From positions 30,977,493-31,041,492 of the forward strand of contig OX419759.1 in the NCBI GenBank assembly GCA_948567375.1: a DNA stretch of 64,000 nt. The letters are read 5' to 3'. The first letter of the stretch is position 1. Every line of letters begins with the position of its first letter. The notes under the pieces were generated by a model, which had not been told where the DNA came from, did no database searches, and worked only from the letters and a program-made list of their open reading frames with translations. The position numbers were made by a program, and so were the translations under genes. The stretch is from Lunularia cruciata. Lineage: Eukaryota > Streptophyta > Marchantiopsida > Lunulariales > Lunulariaceae. Below, piece after piece: positions 10,661 through 21,249 of this stretch.

Positions 10661-11703
10661 TCATTGGGGTTAATGACACCTTCTACGTGACTTACTCGGC
10701 TCAACTCGAGTCGTACTGCCGTCAAACCCCCTTCCTCCAAGTCTTGTTCACCCGAGGCAATGTTGTATGGGTCTTCATCATTGACTTCTACCTTGTAGCA
10801 TTTTAAATAATTTACTTGGACGTCGGCTTTGGAGTCCTCAAAAGATGAAGATGATGAATCTTTGGATTCATCCTCGTCTTTTGACAAAGTAGTTTCCCCA
10901 AGATGAGGATCCTTCATCCAACTTACCGACACCAGCTTTTGTTCTTTAGACAAAATGTCTTTAAATCGTAATTTTTGCTGGTGCCAATCTACCATAACCT
11001 GGGCACTGTACAACCAGGGTCTCCCGATCAAGAGAGGGTAGCCAGTTTTGGTTACAGGTTGTAACACAATGTAATTTAATTTAAAAGGCACCCCTCTGAT
11101 AATTGTGGTAATATTCGACAGCATGCCCAAGGGCCATCGCCTGGTTTGATCCGTGAACTTAAGTATCCGGGCTGTTGGTTCAAAGGTTGTGTACCCCAGT
11201 CGGTGTGCAGTGTCTTCTGTCATGACATTTACACCCGACCCCGAATCAATGGGTATGGATGTAATCATACAGCGTGCTATCTCCGCATCCACCTTGGGAG
11301 ATCCCAAATCTTCCTGTTCAATACGATAAATTGCGGGCAAGTCCTTCTTCGTCATCATCCTTACTTTCTTTAGGGCTGAACTTAGCTGCTTTTTATAAAG
11401 CTTATTGTCCTCCCATAATTGTTTAAACATGACATTCGCGCCTGAAGACGCCATATCTGCCACAATATCGTATTGTGGAACTCCCCCCAATTTCACTTGC
11501 TTCGCCTTTGGATTTGGTTCTGAGTTGTTTGCCTGTTCAAAGCAAACTTTGGGATGCTTGAGGATGGTCACCGGAGTGCGTCGGTGGTTGACCCGATGAT
11601 CATCAGGTTGACCAACTTCGGCTTGGATCAAGTCTTTTACTTCAGACCTGATATCTGCCAGAAATACGGGGGTTTGCGTCTTTGCATTTGCCTCCACACT
11701 CAT
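10582..11703 (-). pseudogene. pro: B2 aspartic protease and linker to RT
   Basis: An open stretch of 373 codons contains the protease motif IPIDSGSGVNVMTE and, about 80 residues later, PLLIGRPWLYSAQVMVDWHQ. A very acidic serine-rich linker follows (EDESKDSSSSSFEDSKADV). DSGS replaces the more usual DSGA/DTGA, like the DGGS of family A. It is in the same frame as the gag segment upstream, from which a single TAG (11707) divides it. The protease would process Gag-Pol. Confidence 0.85.
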
Positions 11704-11706
11704 CTC

Positions 11707-13898
11707 CTACGTGCGTAATACTGCTTCCTTAATTTCTTTCTGCAAAGCTTTTGCTTTAGCTTTTGCTAGGACCTTTTCCTCTTTTGTAGACAAAATAGCT
11801 TTTGGTCGCAGTCTTTTCATTTTCCAAGAGGAAGACGCCACCATACTTGGTTCTTCAAAAACTCGGTTCCTTCTCTCCGCGCAAGTTTCTACCTTGAAAA
11901 TTTTGAGGTCTGGCCAATCTCCTTTTGAAGCCGGACTTCCTTCTTGAGGCCTTTCTTCCTCAAGGGTAATACAATTGACGTTTGCGTCCCCCTTTGCCTG
12001 AAGCGCAGCACGCTCAGAAGGAGTCTGAACATACTTGATAGGGGGCTTTGGATTGGGTGGTTGCGGGCACTGGTTTCCTGTGTGCCCCGATCCTTTACAA
12101 TTCCCACAAAGGGGTATGTACACAATTTGTCGTCTTGGCTCTGGACAATTTGGAGACCAATGTCCCATTGAGAAACAATTGTAACAAGCACCCGGTGCAA
12201 CATTTTGAGTCTATTTTGACCACCCATCGGGGGTCTTCGTGGAGGAACAGTAGGATTGTACTCCCGTGGTCCAAACCTGGGACCTTGATATGATGGGCTT
12301 GATGGAGGCTGTGTGTCTTGGGTTTGGTATACCGTATCTTCTTTTTTGCCTTGATCCTATCCGGGTACCCAATCTATTTGTTGCACTGGAAATGCCGTGT
12401 GATTTAAACACTCTGTATTAGCATGGCCGGATTTACCACACGCAGTGCACCAAACATTTGGTTGTCCAAATGATGGGGGTTTTCTTTGGTCCTTCGCCCC
12501 AATCATCTGGATTTTAAAATCCACGAACTCTTTAATAAGAGTTTCCAACTTTTGATCCACCTTAGATACATTCTTTACCGGAGGGGTTGCGGGCTTCTTT
12601 CCTCCATGTCTTTGTATTTTTCTTGACTTGGGTTCTTCGTCCAATTCTGAAGAAGAATTAGAAGAAGTGGAGGATTCTTCCAAAGAAGGAGAAGTACTTC
12701 GTGAAGCTCTTTGTCTTGGCTTTTTGCCTTTCTTCTCATGATTTCTTCAATTACTGGACAAGTTAGAATGAGCCGCCTCATATCGGGCAACATGTTTGAG
12801 GACTTTGTCCAGAGAGGTTACATTTCTTTCCTTGGCAAAGATTTGAATCTCCGGTGAAAGTCTGCCGAGAAACCAGGTAATGGCTTGGGCATCGGAATAA
12901 CCCACCACCCCGGATTGCTTCGGGACTCGGTTCAATAAGGCCATGAACCGCTCAGAGTAATCTCTCAATTTTTCCTTCTTTCCTCGGTCCAACTCATTAA
13001 GTGCCACGAAGACACTCGTATCATAATCCACTTCCCGAAATTGTTCCAAGAAGCCATTCCGTAAGTCTGCCCAATCTGCTGGTGTAAATCCCTTTTGCGT
13101 TACATGAGTATACCAGCTCCGAGCCTTCTTTCGGAGTAGACTTGGAAAAATCCACAGTCAATCCGTAGAGTCATGTTCCTTGTTGGCAAAGGAAATGACT
13201 TCAAATTCCTCAATGAATTCCTCAGGATCTTTGTCTTGCTCTGTACCTTTATACTTTTGATAAGCATGTCGGGTTACGAGTAACGAAGACATCGTTTGGT
13301 GCGGCGGATTTGGGTGTGGTAAGTTTGAACTTATGGGAACCGCAGAGCTACTTGGTATGGATGCCGTGTTGTCTGCCCATGGGTTCCAATTTGTCAAGTT
13401 CAAATTGGGGTCTTCTTCAACAATTTCTTCTTCTCTGGTGTTGTTGACTTCAACCCGATCAGAAGTAAGAGGGTCCACAACTTCAGTCTGATCTTTGAAT
13501 CTTCTTCGGGATAACCAAGGAATTTTTTGTACCAGATGCTGACACTCTTCTTCCGTAAGTGTTCGTGCTGTCTTTTCTCGAACAAACTTCTTAATGAAAT
13601 TGACTTACTTTACAGCTTTAGGGGAAGTCGGTGTACTGGGTCATAGCGCGTATGTCTACCCGCTCGAGTCTTTCTTGTTCTTGGAAGACAGGGATGAAAA
13701 GTAGCCTTGCCAACCTCCTTTGCATCTCTTTTGGTCAAGTTTGCGCAGGGCTGCTTGTACTTTGTGTAGAAGTTGAAAGTCCAACTCTTCTTGTTTGATT
13801 TTGTCTAAAGTGTATGGGGTTTTCAAACGTTCATCTTCTTCATGCTGCTCTGCTTGTCTTTGAGCTCTCTCTTCCCGTTGTTCTCTTGATGTAGACAT
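11707..13898 (-). pseudogene. gag: B2 gag with three CCHC zinc knuckles
   Basis: From MSTSREQREERAQRQ (13898) the frame can be followed through a Gln/Glu-rich N-terminus. A gag core follows (ITWFLGRLSPEIQIFAKERN near 12850), then a Ser/Arg-rich region and three knuckles: CTACGKSGHANTEC (about 12445), CYNCFSMGHWSPNCP (about 12170) and CGNCKGSGHTGNQCP (about 12085). Plant Ty3/gypsy Gag usually has one or two. There are single stops near 13620, 13150 and 12740, and a frameshift between 12357 and 12227. Not functional. Confidence 0.82.
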
Positions 13899-13959
13899 TC
13901 ATATTGCATGGACACCCAGTTTCAAATTTGGCTTTGTATTCTTCCACTTCCAAGATTTG

Positions 13960-13986
13960 TATCCCCGGCAGCGGCGCAAAAAATCA
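13960..13986 (-). other. B2 primer-binding site
   Basis: The minus strand reads TGATTTTTTGCGCCGCTGCCGGGG and begins directly at the LTR end. The GCGCCGCTGCCGGGGA core is the type complementary to tRNA 3' ends in plant Tat/Athila-like elements; the exact tRNA was not determined. Its position fixes the sense strand of all B LTRs as minus. Confidence 0.8.
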
Positions 13987-14657
13987 TGTGACAACCCGAC
14001 AAATATCACTTTTGCGGTAATCGGGTAAGTAAAGTTTGTTCCCGCAGAAATACGAGTCAGAAATGGTCAAATACGAGGTCAAAAGTCACAATTGCAGTTC
14101 TTCTTGATGGCTTCTTTAATCTCTCACGTAGAAACTACACCCAGAAGAGAGTAACAAGCTCACAATCTTGACAACTTGTCATGAATACACACATATAATC
14201 ACATCATAGTAAATTCTGTCCAAACAACTCTTGATTGTGATGATTCAGATTCTCCCGAAGATGGCACTTCACTGCAAAGACCAATTTTGCCTCAGAATTG
14301 TGTTCCACCCCTCCACTAAAGGCACAACTTCCTCGATCAAAATTGCTTCACATCAACTTCGTGTTGCACTCACCAATGCAGAATACTACCAACACTACAA
14401 TTCCTCTCAGATCTATCAAGGCATTGCTCCGATGCACTTCACTCAGGATCAAACACACAGAATGAAGATCAAGGCTGCAGATTCCAACATCCACAAACAC
14501 ATTGACTTGCTCTTCGGAATTCTCCAAACACTCACAAACACAAACACAAAATTGACAATCAGAATTAAGTTTAAGCGACGAGTATTGAGAACAACACTTC
14601 GCTTTATCTATCTTCAAAAATATGAATACTGAATAACATCATATTGCGAATGCTTTA

Positions 14658-14665
14658 CTTAAATA
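14658..14665 (-). promoter_or_regulatory. Candidate TATA box of B2 LTR
   Basis: The minus strand reads TATTTAAG, about 120 bp after the stop codon of the LTR-borne ORF and 671 bp before the LTR end. If this is the genomic RNA promoter, the ORF lies in U3. Confidence 0.45.
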
Positions 14666-14785
14666 CTGAAGCAAACGGCAGATTTGCCTACCTAAGCACC
14701 ACTTCCTAACATCTCTTTCTACCTACAGATCCTAAGTGACAATCTATCTCTTCATATCTGCCATTTCCTATCTTAGAATTGACTT

Positions 14786-16453
14786 CTATCCCGATCCGAT
14801 GTCAACCTCATCATCGGCTTCCAATCCCGATGATCTTCTTGCTATTTCACCTTCTTTGGGTATGACTGATTCTACTAATTTCTTTACTAATTCTACAACT
14901 TCTTCACTACAATCTGTAATTGAACTCTGGTTTACTCCATCTACACTCTTATTTCCCGACCCACTCTTCTCTAATGTGTCAATTCTTAAGTCCGATGACA
15001 CTTGAGTTTCTACATCTGCAACATCGGGTTTCTTTTCCACTGTCACACTATTCCGAATTTTCTCTAACTCTGAATTGAATAAATCTAGCCTAAGACTAAC
15101 ATTATTTTCTACCTCCAACATTTTTCTATCTACGCGTTCTCTCAACCAAATTAGCAAGGTATTCATATCCACGTCCTTGGCTCTTCGCTTTTGAGTCTCC
15201 TACACAAGTAACTTCAACTCATGCAGATGAGCTTCTTCCAATCTTCCTTCAGCCTCTGTGCTTAAGATTGCTCGTAATTTCCCCGCAATGTCCCCTACTG
15301 ATTCCAATGCGTATCCTCAAGAACGCTCCACCTTCAACTCCTCCCGATACATCTGCAACTCGTCTTCGTATTCTGCAGCGAGCATCTTCTTCTCCTCTGC
15401 ATACTGCATTTTTTGCTGCTCCGCACTCTTGACAAGTTCTTGTAAACGCTCTTCTTCTTCTTGCTTGGACGCCAATTCTCTCTGCCATGCTTGATCTTTT
15501 ACTACGGCACCCTTCTTCAAGCTGTCCAACTCTTGCTCCATCACGATGGTCATCGCCTTCATATGAACATTCTTGACACGCACATTACTCACTTCCTCCT
15601 GCGTCTTGTTGAGCCACATTGCCTGCTCTTTCAACTCTCCGGCTTGCTTTTGCAGTTCTTTCTCTTTCTCTGCGCAACTCCCTTGTAGCATGCTCAGCAT
15701 TTTCATCCTCGAGTCTTCCTCCCTCCAAAGATCTTCAATTTCCACACTTCTTTGGATTTGATGCTCCTGCAGCTCCTGCACTTCCTTCAACAAATGCTTC
15801 ACCACCTGTAGCTCATTCATCCCTTTCCTTCAATCTTGGGCAATTCCCATACAATGTTCTTTCAACAACTTGAGCAATGGTGTGACCACCCTCGTCAAAT
15901 ATGCTATCCTGCCAAAGTTATCTTCTTCATCATTGCCACCTTCGTCTAGAGTCTTCTCCTGCATCATCGGCTCCTTCATCCGAAGTCACAATCTATGTAT
16001 CTTCATCATGTCGGCACTGTCTTCATCTTGGCCTCTCGAACTTGGCCTCGGGGGATACTCCTTCTTTGCTTTGAGTTTTGGCTTGTTCTCCGTCATTGCC
16101 TTGCCAGCCTCACTTACCACCACAGATTGCTGGACTTTGGGCTCTCCCTCACTTTTGCTACCCGACTCCTCACTTTTCAGTTTCTTCATCCGACTCCAAT
16201 CCCGATGATGCCCTTCTCACGACGTTAGTAGTCTTCAACATCAGCCTCCGAGTCTTGCGTTGGATGGGTGACGATTTGGCTGCTTCGGGTTTACTTCGCT
16301 TCTTCGTCTTCGGACTGGCAACATCTTTGATCTTCCACTGTCCCGTTCTTGCAAAGTACTTGTCATTGACCCACAGATGAAGCATATACTGTCGCTCCTC
16401 TTCGTCGGCTTCTTGTCTCAAATCGGGGTGCATGTGGGAGACCATACAATGAC
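14786..16453 (-). pseudogene. B2 LTR-borne ORF, C-terminal two thirds
   Basis: This continues the ORF from 24280-25120 after removal of A2. It reads a conserved block (RHCMVSHMHPDLRQE ... EEERQYMLHLWVNDKYF), then a Lys/Arg/Ser-rich linker with a PPRPSSRGQDEDS stretch. A long coiled coil follows (about 15320-15820, with heptads such as EEERLQELVKSAEQQKMQ). The end is an acidic C-terminal region with LEKSGSGNKSVD and EADDEVDIGSG. One frameshift lies near 16180 and a few stops occur; otherwise it keeps one frame. It lies in the LTR on the sense strand, upstream of the TATA-like box. I recognise no family. Confidence 0.65.
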
Positions 16454-16457
16454 GCTC

Positions 16458-17147
16458 TGTAACACCCATTTGTGCATGTGTGTGGTATTGTGATATTTAG
16501 CTTGGTATTACAAGTACTTAAGAGATATTATTTATAGAGATAAAGGATGGTTCTATATTAGTCATGGTTAGCTAAAGTTAGTCATAGCTAAGATAGAGTG
16601 GACCTCACTTTAGAGGAAGTAGAAAAGATGAGCACCACTATTTTGGATTTTAGTGTGTTGACTTGGCATTATTCCTAGGTGTTTGGCTTTGAGGAAAGAG
16701 TTGAGAACTCTTGGGCCTGCAAACCTTTTTCTTTTGGATTCTTCTTTATTCCAAGGATAGCCCATGTGAAGGAATCCTTGACTTAGTGGTTGGGTCAAGA
16801 TAAGACCACATGCTTAGGGGAATATGCCCATGTGAATGGATATTCCTTTCTACTTTTTGACTTTACTTGACTTTTAGTCTAGTAACTTGAGTTACTACGG
16901 TAATTAGTAATTTTGGTACGTAACTATTTCACAAGTATATAAACAAGGGGTGGGGAGGTACTCATCATCCTTTCATTTGCAACTATCTCTCTCTCATTGA
17001 GTTCTCTAGTGAGCAATGTCTTGAGTCTTGGAGTGTTAGCCTTGGAGGAGTATGATGGAGTTGGGGTTCCTTGCCTTCTTAGTCCATGGTGCGCTACCAT
17101 AATAGCCATCAGAGGTTCATCCTGAGTGAGAGACAGGCCGGCTCACA
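16458..17147 (+). repeat. A2 5' LTR
   Basis: TGTAACACCC at the start and GCTCACA at the end give the usual TG...CA ends. It is 690 bp, the same as the 3' LTR. It includes the TATATAAA box and ends directly before the PBS. Confidence 0.96.
16936..16943 (+). promoter_or_regulatory. TATA box of A2 5' LTR
   Basis: TATATAAA lies 204 bp before the LTR end and is conserved in all three well-preserved A LTRs. It is the likely start region of genomic RNA. Confidence 0.6.
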
Positions 17148-17150
17148 TTT

Positions 17151-17169
17151 TTGGTTCCGTTGCCGGGAC
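17151..17169 (+). other. A2 primer-binding site
   Basis: TTGGTTCCGTTGCCGGGAC starts three bases after the LTR. The GTTGCCGGG part is of the tRNA-complement type used by plant non-chromovirus Ty3/gypsy elements. The GGTTCC part differs from the common GGCGCC, so the primer tRNA is uncertain. Confidence 0.65.
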
Positions 17170-17188
17170 CTCTCTAGAAGGCAAGATA

Positions 17189-17359
17189 ATGTTCCGCGTC
17201 CAATTCTACATTAGACAGAAGGAGGCTATGAGAGCTCACTTGGAGAGAACATTAGGAGAGGAGAGGGCTGAACTTATGTTAGAGAACCAAGATCCATTTG
17301 TATACCCTGTAGTTCATTATGATGTCTTTGAGGTGATTTTGTACATCTTGTACACATGA
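17189..17359 (+). CDS. Short leader ORF of A2
   Basis: A 56-codon ATG ORF (MFRVQFYIRQKEAMRAHL...) follows the PBS by about 20 bp and has the same start, length and stop as 2593-2763 in A1. A decayed equivalent is visible at about 44710-44890 in A3. No domain is recognised; it may be a leader peptide or a chance upstream ORF. Confidence 0.35.
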   Translation: MFRVQFYIRQKEAMRAHLERTLGEERAELMLENQDPFVYPVVHYDVFEVILYILYT

Positions 17360-18007
17360 GAGGAATTGGAGAGATTGTGTGAGGTGGATTGCAGATTTTG
17401 GGGATTAAGGTGATTTTGGGCAAAATCTCAAGTTTGAGATCTGGACTTGAGATTTCTACACATGATAGCTTAGGTTATCTTTCAGTTAGCACACTTCAAA
17501 TTATTGAGAGAGCTTCTATGCACACTGGGCTAGAATTTTTGAAAGTTGATAGGGTAAAGTGCTCCCGCAACTGTATGCTCTCTGGAAAATTGTACACAGT
17601 CTGCCATTTCTTCAATTTTCAGTGAATTGTCCTGAATATTTCCAAGAAAATTAAGTGCATTGTATCCTACCTGCTGCCACAAAAATTAGAGAGAGATCCT
17701 TTTTTTGTAGGGCGTTATGAGTTTTTGAAGTGAGGGGGGTGGTTTTCAGACCAAATCTAAAATATGGGTGCTGAATAGAAAGGTGTCTAGGCCAAATAAC
17801 TCAATGGAAAGATCTGAAATTTTGCAAGGAGGGACGCCCTGGAGTTGTGATCAAGTGTGGAAAATTTCAGAGGACTGTGACATATTGGTTGGGAGATTTG
17901 AGTGACATTGTGAAGAAGGGTCAATTCTGCAGAGTGGAGATCTCATGCATGAGAAGTTTGAGATCAACAAAAAGCATGTTTGAGTGTTTAGATTCATCTT
18001 GGGGAAC
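17360..18007 (+). other. A2 long 5' leader between short ORF and ORF0
   Basis: About 650 bp of leader. It contains further open stretches (17389-17625 and 17847-18035) that are also open in A1 but show no domain. They may be former coding sequence continuous with ORF0; this cannot be decided here. Confidence 0.4.
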
Positions 18008-18481
18008 ATGGAGGGTCATCAAGAGTGGAAATTGAGATTATGCAAGGTTCCGCAAGGGTTTGAGGTGATTGTAGGGGTGGATTTGAGGAAAAGAGAGTTT
18101 ACAATAGAATTTGAAGAGAGTGTTGAGAAGATCCAAAAACCTACACCACTTGGAGGAAAGAGTGAGTCTAAGTGCTTTCTATGTGGAGAGAAGGGACATA
18201 AGGCAAGTTCATGTCCATTGACCTTTGAGAGCAAGAGATTGAGGGAAAGGAGAGGCTTACTTGACTTGGGTTTGCATGTTGGACCTTCTTCACCAAGATT
18301 GGGAGGGAGAAGATCTAAGACCAAGGAGTTGTGTGAGGTTTGTGGAGTTGAAGGACTTCCAAAAGGACATAAGTGTAGTGGAGTAAAAACACTTTTGGAA
18401 ACTTTGGTGAAGGATCTTGGAGAGAGTCTTAGTACAGCTACAGAAATACTACCACCTTCATCAGCTAGTTCTCAAGATTAG
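18008..18481 (+). CDS. A2 ORF0: zinc-knuckle protein upstream of gag
   Basis: The 157-codon ORF starts at ATG 18008 (MEGHQEWKLRLCKVPQGFE) and is intact. It contains a CCHC knuckle (CFLCGEKGHKASSCP, about residues 55-69). A second cluster of form C-x2-C-x8-H-x-C follows (CEVCGVEGLPKGHKC), then a Ser/Thr-rich tail. It sits 233 bp before gag, which has its own knuckle. Related sequence exists in A1 (3435-3884) and A3 (45898-46072 and 55641-55750). A GTG at 17984 would extend it by eight codons. Likely nucleic-acid binding; its role in the element is unknown. Confidence 0.6.
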   Translation: MEGHQEWKLRLCKVPQGFEVIVGVDLRKREFTIEFEESVEKIQKPTPLGGKSESKCFLCGEKGHKASSCPLTFESKRLRERRGLLDLGLHVGPSSPRLGGRRSKTKELCEVCGVEGLPKGHKCSGVKTLLETLVKDLGESLSTATEILPPSSASSQD

Positions 18482-18714
18482 TGATGGAGATAATCTTTCA
18501 ACTTATGGATAAACTATCCATGAGAGTTAGATTAATATGCACTCTAGGATTTGATGTTGCTATAGAAATCTTGGAGCAACCAGAACCTTTTGTTTTCCCT
18601 AGAGTGGATTATTCTCAGATGGTGTTAGTCATGTATATACTCTATTAGTAATAGAGTGAGAGAAAAGAAAAGAGAAAAAAAATTGAGAGAAAAGAAAGAT
18701 AGTGAGTGGTTAAG

Positions 18715-21249
18715 ATGGGGAAACTTCCGGTTTTCTTTGGCAAGGATGGAGAAGATGTGGAGGCCTTTGTGAGAGACTTCAAGAGAGCTTGCATAGGAAA
18801 CAATGAGAGGAGGAAGAATGAGTGGGCCTCATTATTACCAGATTTCTTTGAGGATGCAGCACTTACATGGTATGAGTCAGAATACAAAAAGAGAGAGAGG
18901 AGAGAGGGGGAAGAGGAGTCTTGGGAGACTTTGACTTCAGCACTTATTGAGAACTTTCTTCCTGATGAGAGTTATGAGAGATTGATGAGTGAGGTTACAT
19001 TTCTCAAGCAAGGAGATGGAGAGAAAGTGAGGGTCTATGTGGAAAGAGTGGAAAAGTTTGAGTCCAGATTTTGCATAGTGTTGAGGAAGGGTGGGGATGA
19101 TATGGAGACTACAATGATTGGCATAGGGGCCATGCTCACCAAGAATTTTGTGGGAGGATTAAGACCACAAATTAGAAGCAAGGTGAGATATGAGAAACCT
19201 TCTTCCAAGGTTGAAGCTATGAAGATCACAATTCGTATGGAGGAGAGTTTGGAAGGGGATGAGAGTGATTTGGTGGTGAAGGAGGTTGTGCATCCTCCTC
19301 AAGGCTACAAGTATGGTGGAACTTCTGATACTTTGGTGACAAGGGTTGCACCACAAGTAGTAGTTGCTCCAGTTCTTGCACCTCCACCAAAAGATCCACT
19401 CCAAACCATCACAGAACAACTTGCGGATCTCAAGATCAATGTGGTGCAACTATGGGAGAAGAGAGAGGTGGATCAGAATGTAGGGAGAGGGCCTAGGAGT
19501 TATGGAAACTATCCATATAGAGGAGGCCAACCAGCCAACAATTTCAATGATAGAAATTGTTTTGGTTGTGGAGGAAGAGGCCATATCCAAAGGAATTGCC
19601 CAAATTCCACTTACCATGGAAGAAGGGGTTATGAGAGAGCCAATAGAGGGAAAGAGGGAGGTAGTGAAACCCAAGTGGCTCCTAATCCCAACAAAGGTAA
19701 GGGGATAGCATCCATAGATGTGGTTGAGAGCAAGTATGAGAAGGGAGAGTGCTCAAACTCCAAGGGTCTTAATTTGGAGCTTTTGGCACAAGAGAAGAAG
19801 AGAGCTCGTTTTGCAGAGGATGTTCACTCTTCTCAAGGATTTACTTCAAGCAAGGATACTCCTATGTCTACTAGGAGCACTTGCACCTCAACACCATCAA
19901 CAACAAAGACTCCAAGGAAGAAGTTGAGGATGGAGGACTTCTTGATCTCAAAGCAACAATGGAACTACAATGTGTTGGAGGATGTTGGTAGTCACAAGGC
20001 TAACATCACAGTGGGCCAATTAATTGCTTTGAACCCTACCTTGAGAAAGGAGCTTAGAGGTGGTTTGAATTCTACAAGGAGCAAGAAGAAAAAGAAGGCA
20101 AAAGTTCCAGTATCAATGGGGGTGGTGGATGCCAAGCCAGCACCATGGGAAGCTTGTGAATATGCCTCCAAGATTGATGTGAGAGTGAATGGTCACAACA
20201 TCAAGGATGCATTGGTTGATGGAGGATCAACAGTGAATGCCATGTCAGAAAGGTTGATGAAGAAGTTGGGTATGATACCCTCAAGACCTTCAACATTTGT
20301 GGTGAGCATGGCAAACAAGCAACAAGTTCGACCAGTAGGGGTGATGGATAAGGTGGTAGTTTCAGTTATGAGAGTTCAAAATCTCATGACTTTCCAAGTC
20401 TTGAAGGATTCAAGCTATGACTTACTTCTTGGGAGGCCATGGTTGAGAGCAGCACGCACAACTGATCGATGGCACAAACGGTACTTGAGGATTGGGCCAT
20501 CAAACCATAGAGTCACTGTTCCTGTGACTAACACCACCAACACTTCACATTCAGATACACCATCTTCTGATTATTGGGAATCAGATTCTGAAGAAGGAGC
20601 TTCAGGTGTGGACACAAGCATGGAAGAGGAGACTTCCATGGAGGAGGATGAATCTGAATCTGATTCAGATGTGTATCCTTTGTGTGCTATGGATTTTGCA
20701 CCTAAGCCAGAGGTTTTGAAGGACCCAGATAAATCACCATTGACACTTGAGGAGGTAGAGAGAAGGTTATCTACCCTCAAGTATGGCCCAAATGTTACCA
20801 AGGAGGAGAAGGTGAGATTTGAGGAGATTTTCTGCAAGTTCATCCATGTGTTTGCTTTTAGTTACAAGGATTTGAAGGAAGTCACCTTGGAGGAGCACAA
20901 GATAGAGGTGGAGTCACATGCAAGACCAATCCGCCAAAAGCAACATCGCATTAGCCCACCAATATCTTTGGTTATGAAGGAGGAGATTGATAAGCTCAAG
21001 GAGGCTGGATTTATCTTTGAGGTGGAGAATTCAGAATGGGTGTCTCCAATTGTCATTGTGAAGAAAAAGAATGGCAAGCTTCGGGTATGTGTGGATTACA
21101 AGAAGCTGAATGCTGTTACCAAGAAGGACTACTACCCATTGCCATTCATTGATGAGATCTTGGAGGAGGTTGCAGGTCATGAGAGGTACAGTTTTGGAGA
21201 TGGTTATAATGGATATAACGAAATCAAGATTGCACCAGAGCATCAATAA
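18715..21249 (+). pseudogene. gag-pol: A2 gag, protease and N-terminal RT
   Basis: It starts at ATG 18715 (MGKLPVFFGKDGEDVEAF), as in A1. Gag core: WASLLPDFFEDAALTWYE. CCHC knuckle: CFGCGGRGHIQRNCP (19558-19602). Protease: ALVDGGSTVNAM with DGGS at 20218-20229, later LLLGRPWLRAA. A Ser/Asp/Glu-rich linker follows, then RT from about 20900 (VSPIVIVKKKNGKL, VCVDYKKLNAVTKKDYYPLPFID). TAA at 21247, a CAA-to-TAA change relative to A1, ends it inside RT. Gag and Pol share one frame with no frameshift between them, as in many plant Ty3/gypsy elements. Confidence 0.92.

Larger units (their letters stand above)
13987..16457 (-). repeat. B2 LTR, part 1 (downstream part in sense direction)
   Basis: The plus strand starts TGTGACAACCCGACAAATATCAC, matching B1 (666) and B3 (26205). 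It holds the C-terminal two thirds of the LTR-borne ORF, the TATTTAAG box and about 670 bp of R/U5-like sequence. A2 is inserted at its right edge with the 4-bp duplication GCTC. The LTR resumes at 24280, and total LTR length without A2 is about 3.66 kb. Confidence 0.9.

Noticed and set aside
15258-16380. Several plus-strand ORFs (e.g. 15870-16208, 16078-16380), rich in Ser, Leu and Phe
   Set aside because: They are the complement of the coiled-coil and linker part of the LTR-borne ORF on the minus strand; their composition is that of an antisense reading of Glu/Lys/Gln-rich coding DNA.
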